From the IMG/VR virus record IMGVR_UViG_3300022745_000017, positions 153,974 to 217,973 of that record: a DNA stretch of 64,000 nt. One strand, given 5' to 3'. Within the stretch, counting starts at the first letter, position 1. Each line of letters opens with the position of its first letter. Under the pieces are notes generated by a model. It did no database searches. It saw only the letters and a list, made by a program, of their open reading frames with translations, and was not told the DNA's origin. A program made the translations under genes and the position numbers. This DNA comes from a virus. Positions 1 to 8,959 of this stretch are shown piece after piece.

Positions 1-294
1 CACAAGGCCGCGCTAGAGCCGGCAGTAGCGTCTCATGAAGTTGGGAACAACGGGGCTATGGTCTTGAAGGGAGTTAAGTGCGTTACACCCGAGATGATCT
101 TAGCCTCTGTGTTCGAAGACGAAGCCGATCGTGAACCAATGCTGCCAGTGCGTATCTATTGGAAAGATCAAACACTGTATCTGCTGATGTACCGGCTTAA
201 CTCACAGACGTATTTGCGGGTGCCTGCGAGAAACTTGCATCAGCGCTGCCCCATCTCGCTGATGTGGTTGGGTCAACCTCGTCAACGGAAGTAA
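1..294 (+). CDS. Hypothetical protein, 5'-truncated by the window edge
   Basis: The reading frame ending at 294 is open back to base 1 with no stop, so this is the C-terminal ~97 residues of a longer protein. An internal ATG at 58 could also be a start, but no ribosome binding site precedes it. The tail is basic (ends GQPRQRK) and contains an aromatic/Leu-rich stretch (LYLLMYRL) typical of a beta strand pair. I do not recognise a family. A strong terminator hairpin follows immediately, so this is the last gene of its transcription unit. Confidence 0.55.
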   Translation, partial: HKAALEPAVASHEVGNNGAMVLKGVKCVTPEMILASVFEDEADREPMLPVRIYWKDQTLYLLMYRLNSQTYLRVPARNLHQRCPISLMWLGQPRQRK

Positions 295-300
295 GCACAC

Positions 301-336
301 GTCCTCACTGATGCTATTGTACGCATCAGTGAGGAC
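301..336 (+). terminator. Rho-independent terminator hairpin
   Basis: A perfect 14-bp stem (301-314 with 323-336) with an 8-nt loop lies directly after the stop at 294 and is followed by a CTTTT stretch. Confidence 0.8.
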
Positions 337-368
337 AACTCTTTTCATCCAATTATTTATTTGACACT

Positions 369-842
369 ATGAAAATCGTAACAGACCAATCCCTTATGTC
401 GGTTAGAAAAGGCATCATCATTCACGGAGTCAATGGACAAGGTAAGATGAATAAAGGCCTAGCCAAACAAATCAGACAAGCTTACCCTGTCGTTTACGAA
501 GACTACATGAACCGACAAGCTACACACGGCTTGTTGCTCGGTAGTATCATTGTCAGTGAGATTACTCCAGACCTAATTGTCATCAGCGGTGTATCCCAGA
601 AGTACTACGGTAATGACCCGAATGTGACTTATGCCAGTTTAGGTGCTATTAAGAAGATTTTCAGACTCGTGACCAACTACAATCTGAAGTACCAGCAAGG
701 GCGCTTAGAGATTCACTACCCGAGGATTGGTGGACAATTAGGCAATCTCCCATGGCCACAAACACAACGAGAAATAGAGGCTGAATTCAGCGATCAACTA
801 ACCTACGTCTTACACGACTACCGGCAAGACAGTGTGCCTTAG
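369..842 (+). CDS. Macro-domain (ADP-ribose-binding) protein
   Basis: This 157-residue protein has the layout of a stand-alone macro domain. Near the N terminus is IHGVNGQGKMNKGLA, matching the family's 'H-x-N-x-x-G-x-M-x-x-G-x-A' ligand loop. Next come a YPVVYEDY segment and a GLLLGS strand. Near the C terminus is YPRIGGQLGNLPW, matching the family's 'P-x-I-G-x-G-L-x-G-x-x-W' phosphate loop. Macro domains bind ADP-ribose and often hydrolyse ADP-ribosyl esters or ADP-ribose-1''-phosphate; which activity applies here cannot be read from the sequence. No clear Shine-Dalgarno precedes ATG 369. It sits upstream of the SNF2-like helicase. In a phage, a role in reversing host ADP-ribosylation is plausible but inferred. 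Confidence 0.85.
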   Translation: MKIVTDQSLMSVRKGIIIHGVNGQGKMNKGLAKQIRQAYPVVYEDYMNRQATHGLLLGSIIVSEITPDLIVISGVSQKYYGNDPNVTYASLGAIKKIFRLVTNYNLKYQQGRLEIHYPRIGGQLGNLPWPQTQREIEAEFSDQLTYVLHDYRQDSVP

Positions 843-887
843 AATTCTATGTTGCCTACCCTTTAAATTTTTACATAGAAACTTATC

Positions 888-2975
888 ATGTCTACTTTTG
901 CTCGAAGGATGTTTGGTTTTGTAAATGTCCGAGAGGAAGACGGTGTTGTTTATGTGGAGGGCGTTAATGCCCGAATCATGCATGACAACATCGACAACCT
1001 CTGGCGGACATCGCGTGTATGTGCAAATGCTTTTTTGCATAAAGACCTCTCTAGTTTTTCTTTTCCTTCCTTTTATGCTCTGGACATTTGCTACTCGTTT
1101 GAGCGAATGCTCGCACAGCCAGAAGCTTTCTCAGGGGTTCGAACGATCTCCAAAATCGTAGAGGGTTTGCTGCAAAACACTTGGTTGAAAAAGACCAGGC
1201 AACCTCACCACGACCGACTTGATTACTCACGTCTAAAGCTACTCAATGTAACTCTGCGAGACTACCAAAGCGACTTGCTGGTAAACTACGCCAAGAACAC
1301 AGACCTCTATGACCTCAAAGGCTACTTGTTTGGCGCAGCTCCGGGTACTGGCAAGACGATTACCTCTATTGCACTCCACCTCTGCTTGAAAAACGATTTA
1401 GCGATCGTCACAGTCCCACAGGTAGCCATTGAAGACGTATGGGTGCAAACGCTCACTGGTATCTTTAAAAGGCCTGTGAAGGTATGGACTTCACACATGA
1501 CTGAGGAGCCCAAGGGCGATGAGGATGTCATTGTCATCCACTATGAGTTCCTCAAGAAGCTCTTGGAGATGATCTATAAGTTTCGTCATCGCAAAGTGAC
1601 GAACATCTTAGATGAGTCGCACAACTTCAATACGATTGGCACACTGCGCAGCGACCTCTACGTTGACCTCACCAGCCAGTCTAATTGCAAGGATGTGCTT
1701 TGGCTCTCAGGAACACCCATCAAGGCACTCCCGATCGAAGCAGCACCACTCATCCGCTGCATCGATCCAAAGTTCACTGACGACTGCTATAACCGGTTTA
1801 AACGCATTTATGCAGGCGCTACTAACCAAGCCCTAGAGATCTTGCAACACCGCCTTGGCATCATCTCGATGTATGTCAAAAAGGATGTCTTGAACTTAGC
1901 CCCTCCAATTTTCCAAGATGTCAAAGTCGTCTTGAAAAATGCGAGGGACTACACCTTGCCAGCTATCCGGCAGGCGATGATAGAGTTTACGCAAAAGCAA
2001 GAGATCTACTACGCCTCACGTCGCAAAGAAGACGAGGAGTTTTTCTACGGGATCTTGAACACTTACGCAGCCACTCTTAAATCAGCTGCGCAAAAGAGCG
2101 AGTACCAAGCTTATCGCAGGTCTTTAGATATCGTGATTCGCTCCAGTGGCTCTGCGATTGCCAGCGATGAGATCAGGGCTTGTAATGAGTTTGAAACACG
2201 CTGCATCATGCCTATCCTCAATTATGAGGAGCGCAAGATGTTCAAAGATGTTCGCTCTGTCATCAAGTACGTTAAGCTCAAGATCCAGGGCGAGTGCTTG
2301 GGCCGTGTAGTGGGGGGCTTGCGTATTCAGTGCGCTGTTGACATGGCTAAGGTATTTGACTTCCAGTCGATCTGCGAGACCACTACTAAGAAAACAGTGG
2401 TGTTCACAAGCTACGTTCAGGTGTTGTTGGAAGGACTGCAAAACGTCAAAAACAATACTGACTACACTCCACTGAGCGCTTACGCAGAAAACTCAGGCAA
2501 ACTCCACGAAACTGTCAAAGAGTTCTACGACAATGAGAATGCAAACCCACTATTTGCTACTTACAAGACTCTCTCGACTGCTGTGCCACTTACAGCGGCA
2601 GACGTAGCTGTGATTTTTGATGCACCATTCAGAGACTACACTTTGCAACAAGCCATCGCCCGGATTCACCGCGATGACTCTCGCCCTGGGCACAAAATCA
2701 CCCAGGTGTACGTCTACCTCGTGAGCCTTGACACAGGTGAAGAGATTAACATCTCGTCGCGCTCCTTTGACATCCTCAAATGGAGTCAAGAGCAAGTCCA
2801 AGCCATCACAGGTGTGCAGTCCCCCTTCGATATCACGACGCTCCAGAGTCAAAATGACCCAGCTATGGAGTCTCTTGGTTGGTATCACGACTTCCAAAAC
2901 CACTGGGAAACCAGTAAAGAAGTGGAGCCGTTTACAGTCACGATGGGACAAACACCTAAGGCTTTGATGTGGTGA
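888..2975 (+). CDS. SNF2-type superfamily 2 helicase/ATPase
   Basis: A 695-residue SF2 enzyme. Motif I (Walker A) is GAAPGTGKT at about residues 148-156, motif II is DESH at about 242-245, and motif III is SGTP from residue 274. The second RecA-like lobe carries KTVVFTSYVQVL (motif IV) and QAIARIHRDD near residue 588 (motif VI arginine finger). This order and DESH spacing resemble SNF2/UvsW-type double-stranded DNA translocases rather than DEAD-box RNA helicases. Likely roles are branch migration, fork remodelling or recombination, consistent with UvsX-, gp46- and RuvC-like genes elsewhere in the window. No strong Shine-Dalgarno precedes ATG 888. The gene stands between macro-domain and unknown genes. 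Confidence 0.85.
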   Translation: MSTFARRMFGFVNVREEDGVVYVEGVNARIMHDNIDNLWRTSRVCANAFLHKDLSSFSFPSFYALDICYSFERMLAQPEAFSGVRTISKIVEGLLQNTWLKKTRQPHHDRLDYSRLKLLNVTLRDYQSDLLVNYAKNTDLYDLKGYLFGAAPGTGKTITSIALHLCLKNDLAIVTVPQVAIEDVWVQTLTGIFKRPVKVWTSHMTEEPKGDEDVIVIHYEFLKKLLEMIYKFRHRKVTNILDESHNFNTIGTLRSDLYVDLTSQSNCKDVLWLSGTPIKALPIEAAPLIRCIDPKFTDDCYNRFKRIYAGATNQALEILQHRLGIISMYVKKDVLNLAPPIFQDVKVVLKNARDYTLPAIRQAMIEFTQKQEIYYASRRKEDEEFFYGILNTYAATLKSAAQKSEYQAYRRSLDIVIRSSGSAIASDEIRACNEFETRCIMPILNYEERKMFKDVRSVIKYVKLKIQGECLGRVVGGLRIQCAVDMAKVFDFQSICETTTKKTVVFTSYVQVLLEGLQNVKNNTDYTPLSAYAENSGKLHETVKEFYDNENANPLFATYKTLSTAVPLTAADVAVIFDAPFRDYTLQQAIARIHRDDSRPGHKITQVYVYLVSLDTGEEINISSRSFDILKWSQEQVQAITGVQSPFDITTLQSQNDPAMESLGWYHDFQNHWETSKEVEPFTVTMGQTPKALMW

Positions 2976-2995
2976 TTAAACTAAAATAACTCGGT

Positions 2996-3005
2996 CACAT
3001 ATACT
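2996..3005 (+). promoter_or_regulatory. Putative phage promoter motif (CACATATACT)
   Basis: This site is one of a family of CACATAT-like sites found before unit-leading genes. It lies 52 bases upstream of the start at 3057. The promoter role is inferred from recurrence only. Confidence 0.4.
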
Positions 3006-3056
3006 GTTAGTGTACCAGGAATGGTTTTTGGTACACTACTTTGAAGGACTGAGAAA

Positions 3057-3518
3057 GTGAAAATAATCATCAAGAGCAACGCTCTGCTTCACGAGAAGCT
3101 GAGCTCCCTGCGACTCAGGGGCGTCTACTCGACGCCCGCTGAGATTACTTTGACCGGTGAGCGCCACGAGCTGCATGCCAGTGGGGTCATGAAACAGCTC
3201 ACTCAGCTGATCTTGTCTTCTTACGTGCACGGCGCGGATGAGAAGGCGTCGTGGCCATTGAACCTAGCTGACAAAGCTGTGCTCAACAGCCACACCGTGA
3301 CCGTCGTCGTAGACGATGGTTTGGCAGCGACCGTACCTTGGTACATGAGCGAGGAAGATTACCTCTGGCAAAGCACCAGCTTCGCCCGACGTGTCCAGGT
3401 GATGGCTAATATGCAACGCACTGGCCGACACCCTGCGAATGAAGCTTACCACGATCTCACGACCCAAGTAGTCGTAGGTGTGATGGCATCAAAAGCCAAA
3501 CAAAGGCTTGCAGCATGA
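3057..3518 (+). CDS. Hypothetical protein
   Basis: A 153-residue protein of unknown function. The GTG start at 3057 is chosen because GAAGGA lies eight bases upstream. The sequence has mixed alpha/beta character and a basic C terminus (SKAKQRLAA). It overlaps the next gene by ATGA, so the two are translationally coupled. A CACATAT-type motif upstream and a terminator after the partner gene make these two genes a small transcription unit. Confidence 0.75.
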   Translation: MKIIIKSNALLHEKLSSLRLRGVYSTPAEITLTGERHELHASGVMKQLTQLILSSYVHGADEKASWPLNLADKAVLNSHTVTVVVDDGLAATVPWYMSEEDYLWQSTSFARRVQVMANMQRTGRHPANEAYHDLTTQVVVGVMASKAKQRLAA

Positions 3519-3784
3519 CCAGAGCCCTGTCTATCACCATAGATAAAATAATCAAAGGTGAGGAGACAATTCACTTCCTCCCCAACCAGGACCCTGACTT
3601 TCATAAAGTTTACGACTCCTATAGATTCATCACTAACAAAGGTGTTGAGTTTGAAATGGAGATGTACTACGGTGAGATTTTATCTATAAGCGATGCTGAC
3701 AGAACCCTTGAAGCAAAGCTTATAGACCCACAAGACTTGAACGCACTACTAGAGTGTGTCATTGCTAGTCAGATCAGTCCATAA
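3515..3784 (+). CDS. Small hypothetical protein
   Basis: An 89-residue acidic protein, unrecognised, whose ATG overlaps the stop of the preceding gene (ATGA at 3515). It reads like a small alpha/beta domain, with strands near GVEFEMEMYYGEI and a C-terminal helix. It ends three bases before a large palindromic terminator that separates it from the convergent fibre gene. Confidence 0.75.
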   Translation: MTRALSITIDKIIKGEETIHFLPNQDPDFHKVYDSYRFITNKGVEFEMEMYYGEILSISDADRTLEAKLIDPQDLNALLECVIASQISP

Positions 3785-3786
3785 CA

Positions 3787-3822
3787 GCATACTCCCCCAG
3801 GCCTAGGCCTGGGGGAGTATGC
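3787..3822. terminator. Bidirectional terminator, perfect 36-bp palindrome
   Basis: The sequence from 3787 to 3822 is fully self-complementary and centred on GCCTAGGC. It lies between convergent genes (+ ending 3784, - ending 3840) and is followed by a T-run (3829-3834) on the + strand. As RNA, the central CUAG would form the tetraloop. Confidence 0.85.
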
Positions 3823-3839
3823 ACCACCTTTTTTCTTGC

Positions 3840-5912
3840 TTAGCCTTGAGTGACCGTCAAAACAGCCGGGTCTAGTGGCATCTCCGGATTGAGCGGGAAG
3901 AGCGACTCTGACCAGTTAGACGATACCGTAGCGATGTTTGTCACATTAGGCACCGCGTTATGCAGATGTCGCACACTCAAGCCACTAGCAGTTTGCGAAG
4001 AAGCCAGTGTCAAGACGATACTACTGCCGCTCACGCGTGCACTATTGATCGTCACAAACGCGCCCGACTTCACCACCTCCCATCCTGTCAACTCAGCGCC
4101 AGCATCTGATAGACTCTTATAGTCCTGCATGTCAAGACCAACCGTAATCGTGAGACCATCGGCTGATAAGACTGCACTCGTTGGTGCCGCTGTGACAGAA
4201 TTAATACCGGATGCAAAACCAACAGCACGCAATGTAGCGCGAGCTAACATCACTGCAAACTTGTTTTGCGGTACTCCTGTAGCCACTGATATATTACTAA
4301 CTCGCGCAAGACCCACACTGTGCGCCCCACGGTAGCGGTTCGCAGCATCAGCAATTGCTGAAGGGTTTGTCTGCAAGCGCATTACTTGGTAAGCGTCGTC
4401 AGCCACTACTTGATTAGCGGTAGGTGCGGAGAAGATCGGACTGAGCACAGCAGGTGTAGTGCTTGGAATGCCGCAGTCCGCATACAGCCCTGACACCATC
4501 GCAGTGAGCTGCGCTCGGTAGGAGGTTGGATCGGTCGCTGCGTCAGCTGTGCTATCAAAGAAGTGCAGTGCTGTAAAGCCAGTGTTTCCAGTAACCGAAT
4601 TGATACGCCCAACAATGTAATTATAATTAGTGCTACCCGGAGCATAATTGGTGATGGCTAATCCACCTAGATAAGTATTTACTACATAGCACAGTGTGGG
4701 TGCACCACTAACGATCGTTAATGCATTACACATTGCTTGCAGAGAAGAATTAGCGAACTGCCCCGATACACTGTCGCCGATACAGATGATCGCTCCCGGC
4801 CATACGGTCGTTGATAAAGAAGTATTTACCGCTGCCGCGAAGGCGTAAGAAATATTCCCTCCGTACATAGCAATAACATTACCGACATAAGTCGGTACAC
4901 TCACTCCGCAGAGATCTTGTTCACCGACACGTCCCTTCCCCCGGAACTCCAAGATATAAGGACCACCGTCAGGAATGCGCTTGGTGAAACCACTCCAAGA
5001 GTTATCTGTAATGACGACCGAAGTCAAATCATCCCAATCTCGAAAGACTGTGCGATTTTTGCCAAGGACGCGGTACTCAATTCCTTGCGGCTTTAACCCT
5101 GTGAAGCTACCCTGAATTGGAGCTCGTACCCCACCTGCGGCATCTTTCTTCCAGAATTGCTGATGACCTTTTACAGTCACTGTTCGTGAGGTGTTCGCAT
5201 CCTCCGCTTGTACTTCTTCAAACCCACCAACCACACCAACCACACCGGTGTTAGTGCTACCTTGATCGGTGAGAAAAGCTACCTTGGTAGTCCGCACGGT
5301 GAGTTCTGGAACCGCAATACTCGTATAGACGAGGTAACCGTTCTTGTAAATCAACACTTTGGAGTTGGTATTGTCCCAAGTAAATTTAAAGATTTCACCT
5401 ACAGCCAAAGGTGTTACACGGAACGGCAAAGCAGTAAATACCGAGCCGACCAAGTTAATGATTTTGACAGTCACGCCATTGATAATAAAGTAAATAATAA
5501 AACGACTTGACTGCTCGCTATACCGGATCATCACGCCGTTGTTGACGATACTGCTACCCGAAGCGTCCAGAGCTGCCGATAAAACAATGCTAAAGGATGT
5601 CGTAAAGTTCAGTCGCACTGATACGGAGTGGCTCAGCGACTGGGTGTCATATGTCAGAGCCAGTGGCGTAGTGGTGTCAGAATAGACCATCCCTTTACCA
5701 CTGGCGGAAATCGTGACCTTGGTTTGTGCTGTGGCCAACGTACTAGCAGGAGCTACACACACCCAACCAGGCCGATCTGACACCTTGCTTCCAGGTGTGC
5801 CGACAAAGCGATCGTAGAGAACGCGACGCGCTGGCGCTGGTGGATCTTGTGTGAACAAGCTGTTAGACTTCTTGCGACCACCTGCGCAAGTGACGGAACT
5901 GGTTGAACGCAT
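3840..5912 (-). CDS. Tail fibre/spike protein with SGNH-hydrolase-like segment
   Basis: A 690-residue virion-type protein. The N-terminal third is rich in Ser/Thr/Val and looks like a concanavalin/LamG-like beta sandwich (about residues 30-240, with IYKNGYLVYTS typical of such folds). The middle has CIGDSVSGQF, matching the GDS nucleophile block of SGNH/GDSL esterases, and a later RYRGAHSVGLARV segment could supply the catalytic His. The C terminus is an Ig-like beta region. SGNH domains on phage fibres usually deacetylate host glycans. A clean AAGGAG precedes the ATG at 5912. It is cotranscribed with the repeat protein upstream and ends at a bidirectional terminator. The family assignment is moderate; the catalytic Asp is not obvious. 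Confidence 0.55.
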   Translation of the reverse strand: MRSTSSVTCAGGRKKSNSLFTQDPPAPARRVLYDRFVGTPGSKVSDRPGWVCVAPASTLATAQTKVTISASGKGMVYSDTTTPLALTYDTQSLSHSVSVRLNFTTSFSIVLSAALDASGSSIVNNGVMIRYSEQSSRFIIYFIINGVTVKIINLVGSVFTALPFRVTPLAVGEIFKFTWDNTNSKVLIYKNGYLVYTSIAVPELTVRTTKVAFLTDQGSTNTGVVGVVGGFEEVQAEDANTSRTVTVKGHQQFWKKDAAGGVRAPIQGSFTGLKPQGIEYRVLGKNRTVFRDWDDLTSVVITDNSWSGFTKRIPDGGPYILEFRGKGRVGEQDLCGVSVPTYVGNVIAMYGGNISYAFAAAVNTSLSTTVWPGAIICIGDSVSGQFANSSLQAMCNALTIVSGAPTLCYVVNTYLGGLAITNYAPGSTNYNYIVGRINSVTGNTGFTALHFFDSTADAATDPTSYRAQLTAMVSGLYADCGIPSTTPAVLSPIFSAPTANQVVADDAYQVMRLQTNPSAIADAANRYRGAHSVGLARVSNISVATGVPQNKFAVMLARATLRAVGFASGINSVTAAPTSAVLSADGLTITVGLDMQDYKSLSDAGAELTGWEVVKSGAFVTINSARVSGSSIVLTLASSQTASGLSVRHLHNAVPNVTNIATVSSNWSESLFPLNPEMPLDPAVLTVTQG

Positions 5913-5936
5913 GATAACTCCTTTTTAGTAGTTAGA

Positions 5937-6878
5937 TCAGATCAGTTCGATGATTTCCAGAACCACGGTAGCGGCATCTTCGTGTGCAGCCTTGATTGCA
6001 GAAATCGAAGAACCAGCAGCACAGGTGTAGTCACGCTCACCATTTTCCATCAACAGCGCTCCAGTGGAGCTGTTGGGGATGGTCGATCCCATGGCGATGC
6101 GGATATCGCCGCCGCGCGCCAAGACAGTAAAGCGTGTGCAGGTGCTAGTCAGGGTGACAGTATTGCCACCTGAGGAGACGTCGATTTGCCGACCAACTCC
6201 CAAGCGACCCAGAGGCTCGGTAGTGACCCGGTCACCTTGCTCTGCTGCATTGTGGTTTTTGATCTTGACATCAGCAGTACCAGTCACCACCAGCGCGTCA
6301 CCTTGTTGACTAGCGACGTGCCCCTTCAAAGCCACTGGTTGAGAGCCAACGGTAGCCACCACCAATGGGTCGCCTTGCTGCGCCGCCACATGCCCAGCCA
6401 CACGGGTCGTCTGCGCACCGGACACTTGCACAAGCAGTGCATCACCTTGCTCACTTTGAACATGGTTTTTGATCTTCACCGGCAGTGCGGTGTTGGCTGT
6501 CACAACGGTGGGTACGCTGGCACTCGAAGCCGGAGCAGCTGAGTCACTCACTGAGACATCCAGCCGGCCTTTACCACCAGTAATGATGAGTCGCCCATAC
6601 ACGAACGGTGTAGCGATGGTGGCTTGGTCTTCAGTCGACGTACTCGAAATCTCAGCCAAAGGCTCCCAGTTGGTATCCGAAGAGCGAGCCGGATCGTAGT
6701 TGTTGGTCACCATCAAAGTGGCATTGATGGTGTTTTGCTCCAACCCTACGAGCTTGAAAAACACGCTAGGCCCAGCCAATCGAAACACCTCAGTGATGAG
6801 TTGCTGATTGGGCTCACCTGCTGTGTCAAAGATACCTTGGTTTTGAGTGAAAGGCAAGAAGCTATTGACGGAAGACAT
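5937..6878 (-). CDS. Repeat-containing virion-type protein
   Basis: A 313-residue protein, with the start placed at 6878 because GGAG lies eight bases upstream; a longer frame to 6917 lacks this. The central region (about residues 135-220) carries four imperfect ~22-residue repeats with the core H-x-x-x-[EQ]-QGD-x-LVV, for example GHVAAQQGDPLVV and GHVASQQGDALVV. The C terminus (VLARGGDIRIAMGS) reads as a beta-rich head. Short beta repeats of this type occur in phage fibres and decoration proteins. It lies immediately upstream of the fibre/spike gene on the same strand, suggesting an adaptor or fibre partner. The function is inferred. Confidence 0.6.
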   Translation of the reverse strand: MSSVNSFLPFTQNQGIFDTAGEPNQQLITEVFRLAGPSVFFKLVGLEQNTINATLMVTNNYDPARSSDTNWEPLAEISSTSTEDQATIATPFVYGRLIITGGKGRLDVSVSDSAAPASSASVPTVVTANTALPVKIKNHVQSEQGDALLVQVSGAQTTRVAGHVAAQQGDPLVVATVGSQPVALKGHVASQQGDALVVTGTADVKIKNHNAAEQGDRVTTEPLGRLGVGRQIDVSSGGNTVTLTSTCTRFTVLARGGDIRIAMGSTIPNSSTGALLMENGERDYTCAAGSSISAIKAAHEDAATVVLEIIELI

Positions 6879-6945
6879 GATAAATACTCCATAAGCGAAG
6901 GGAAGAACACATAGCATAAACCTGTAAAAAATTACTCATATGCCA

Positions 6946-6955
6946 ATTATGTGTC
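6946..6955 (-). promoter_or_regulatory. Weak match to the CACATAT promoter motif
   Basis: On the - strand this reads GACACATAAT, about 68 bases upstream of the start at 6878. It is a poorer match than the other sites. Confidence 0.2.
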
Positions 6956-7029
6956 ACGCGGCAGGTACGGCCATTAGCAGAAAATCCTTCACATCAGCAA
7001 CAATGCGATGTACCCAAGTCGCGTGACAC
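6951..7029. repeat. Inverted repeat in a divergent intergenic region
   Basis: Ten-base arms (6951-6960 and 7020-7029, GTGTCACGCG and its complement) flank 59 bases. A second inner pair, GGTAC/GTACC, lies inside. The element sits between the - strand fibre unit and the + strand gene at 7058. It could be an operator or a structured leader; it lacks the T-arm pattern of a tRNA. Confidence 0.45.
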
Positions 7030-7057
7030 CCTTTAACCACTTTGAGAGGAGAGAGCT

Positions 7058-7342
7058 ATGCAACACCCTCCTTTCGGGGTGGTACACGTCCCGCTGATGG
7101 ATGTATCCCAGATCCCAAAAAGCCGGTATAAGGAAATCTACGACTTGATCGTTGAAAAGATTAAGTCGTTTATCAGAAACGCTTTACATTCATTTGCCGT
7201 TTTCCACACCTTCATAGAAGGATTGCGGCCGGCACCAGTGTTTGGGTGGGTGTGGTCGCAGGCCATGCGACCATTGTTGTGTGCCACTAACAAGGCGATG
7301 CTGCCAGAAATAAGAGCACCCCCGAGACGACAAACGCTTTGA
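7058..7342 (+). CDS. Small hypothetical protein
   Basis: A 94-residue protein, unrecognised. A strong GAGAGGAGAG lies just before the ATG at 7058, supporting translation. The middle is a likely amphipathic helix (YKEIYDLIVEKIKSFI) followed by a hydrophobic/aromatic stretch and a Pro/Arg-rich tail. It stands alone between a divergent intergenic inverted repeat and a strong terminator. Confidence 0.6.
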   Translation: MQHPPFGVVHVPLMDVSQIPKSRYKEIYDLIVEKIKSFIRNALHSFAVFHTFIEGLRPAPVFGWVWSQAMRPLLCATNKAMLPEIRAPPRRQTL

Positions 7343-7357
7343 TTACCTGTGCTTGAG

Positions 7358-7406
7358 CATACCCCACACCACTACACCTTGAATGGATGTAGTGGTGTGG
7401 GGTATG
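7358..7406 (+). terminator. Rho-independent terminator hairpin
   Basis: A 19-bp perfect stem (7358-7376 with 7388-7406) with an 11-nt loop follows the gene ending at 7342. Confidence 0.8.
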
Positions 7407-7429
7407 TCCGCCATGTAAAATATCTTAAA

Positions 7430-7439
7430 CACATATAAC
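7430..7439 (+). promoter_or_regulatory. Putative phage promoter motif (CACATATAAC)
   Basis: The site lies between a terminator and the start at 7473, 34 bases upstream. It is identical over ten bases to the site at 11246. Confidence 0.5.
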
Positions 7440-7472
7440 CCTTGTGTCACCAACCTTACCTGTGAGATCATC

Positions 7473-8480
7473 ATGGCAAACCGTAACAAAAAGCCCCTGA
7501 CTAACTCTTTTGCGCGCCCACCCAAATATGCCATCAGTGGCACCGCCGCTGACATTCAGAAAGTAAATGGCCTCTTAGACACCAAAGAAATCGTTTACTT
7601 AGACGATACGCGAAGCATTCTCGACAATAACCGCAAGCGCCGAGAGATGGTGGATATGTCAGACCACCGAATCATCGTGGTCAACATGTCAGACCCTCTT
7701 AACTGCATTAGTGTACTCGAAGCTGACAATAGCCACTTGTCCCATAACCCGGCAGACATTGCTGTCATCATCGTTACACCGCCCGGCACTAAAGCGCCAA
7801 GTCTGGAATACCGCGCAACTTGGAAACTTGGTCGCCATCTCTATAACACGGTTGGTATGGTCATTGTTGTAAATGAACTAACCCAATCGGTTGTTCGGTG
7901 TGTTGTAGGTAACTTCTTGGACAATGAAAATAAGAAGGGTAAGTTCGTGTATGGTGATAAATCAGAGACCTACCACTCTATTAGCACACATCTGGCTTGT
8001 GATAACAGCCAATATATCAAGTTGGGTATTAAGTTGTTCGATGACTTAGATGAGATACCTGCCGACGGGATCAATTACTCTCTGGTGACGTGTGAAAGAC
8101 AGGACACCGAAGCTGAGGATCTCGTTGAACACATCGCCCATGTGCTACGCGACTGTTATGTAAACCGGCATACACCGCATAATCCAGAGGACTTATCGAC
8201 AGTTGGCTTCACGTTTACACTGACGGTGAACAAACAGTGGTTGACACAGCTCCAAGAAAAAGCAATCTATAGCGTAACAGATTTGAAGGACTTGCTCAGT
8301 CACGCATTGTTCACCCAGGAAAAGCCCGATCCCAGCAATGAGCTTTTCATGGCCTTCAATGCATTTGTCCAATCGCAAGAAACCCCAAAAGACATTCGTA
8401 TCGACATCTTGGATGACAGACCCTATATCGTCTGGAATGGAAAAGCTTGTCCCATCTCTGATACCCCTTCGTTTCTCTAA
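7473..8480 (+). CDS. Hypothetical protein
   Basis: A 335-residue protein with no family I recognise. Alternating hydrophobic strands (RIIVVNMS, IAVIIVTPPG, GMVIVVNEL) and predicted helices suggest an alpha/beta fold, but no P-loop or catalytic motif is evident. It is first in a unit preceded by a CACATAT-type motif, and is followed 17 bases later by a gene with a good AAAGGAG. It probably starts a run of phage-specific small genes extending to the terminator near 9000. Confidence 0.75.
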   Translation: MANRNKKPLTNSFARPPKYAISGTAADIQKVNGLLDTKEIVYLDDTRSILDNNRKRREMVDMSDHRIIVVNMSDPLNCISVLEADNSHLSHNPADIAVIIVTPPGTKAPSLEYRATWKLGRHLYNTVGMVIVVNELTQSVVRCVVGNFLDNENKKGKFVYGDKSETYHSISTHLACDNSQYIKLGIKLFDDLDEIPADGINYSLVTCERQDTEAEDLVEHIAHVLRDCYVNRHTPHNPEDLSTVGFTFTLTVNKQWLTQLQEKAIYSVTDLKDLLSHALFTQEKPDPSNELFMAFNAFVQSQETPKDIRIDILDDRPYIVWNGKACPISDTPSFL

Positions 8481-8497
8481 ACTCTAAAGGAGTTATA

Positions 8498-8959
8498 ATG
8501 GCTGACTTTGACGGCGATGATATGCCTGGGGCTATGTTCTCAGCTCCACCCCTCAATCCTGGGCGCATTTACTCGCCCAACGAATACTTCTTGGCCCTGG
8601 GAAAAGCTATTCTCCATGGCTGCACTCCCACTACAAAAGAGTGCTTTCAAAAGGCTATGTATCCTCGCACCCCGATGGAGGAACAAACCCCTCAACAACC
8701 ACTTGTCGAGTTCCGAGAAGACCGACTAGCGGTAGTCGCCATCAGTATCCTACACAGCTACATGGAAGCTAGTGCTGGGGGTACAAAAGACTGCACCATC
8801 AATTTCAAGATACCGGTGGCTGAGGAAGAAAAGATAAATCCTCACCATAGTGTGTTCAACAAAACCACACCCCCATGCAACAACACCATCTCACGCCATC
8901 TGAAGCCGTTAAAGCAGTCGTTGAAACGACTCTGCGGCAGTGGCAAAAAACAGACGTGA
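8498..8959 (+). CDS. Hypothetical protein
   Basis: A 153-residue protein, unrecognised, preceded by AAAGGAG eight to nine bases before the ATG. The first ~115 residues look protein-like and acidic. The last ~35 residues are Lys/Ser/Cys-rich and read as if out of frame, while the +2-shifted frame (see 8875-8997) encodes a better-looking helix. A frameshift or sequencing indel near 8860 is possible. Confidence 0.6.
   Translation: MADFDGDDMPGAMFSAPPLNPGRIYSPNEYFLALGKAILHGCTPTTKECFQKAMYPRTPMEEQTPQQPLVEFREDRLAVVAISILHSYMEASAGGTKDCTINFKIPVAEEEKINPHHSVFNKTTPPCNNTISRHLKPLKQSLKRLCGSGKKQT

Noticed and set aside
810-1040. - strand ORF overlapping the start of the SNF2-like gene
   Set aside because: It overlaps two good + strand genes and has no ribosome site or family pattern.
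2124-2951. Two - strand ORFs inside the SNF2-like gene
   Set aside because: They lie antisense to conserved helicase motifs and have low-quality composition.
6951-7029. Possible tRNA from the ~79-base inverted repeat
   Set aside because: There is no seven-base acceptor with T-arm (GTTCGA-type) and no anticodon arm in the right place.
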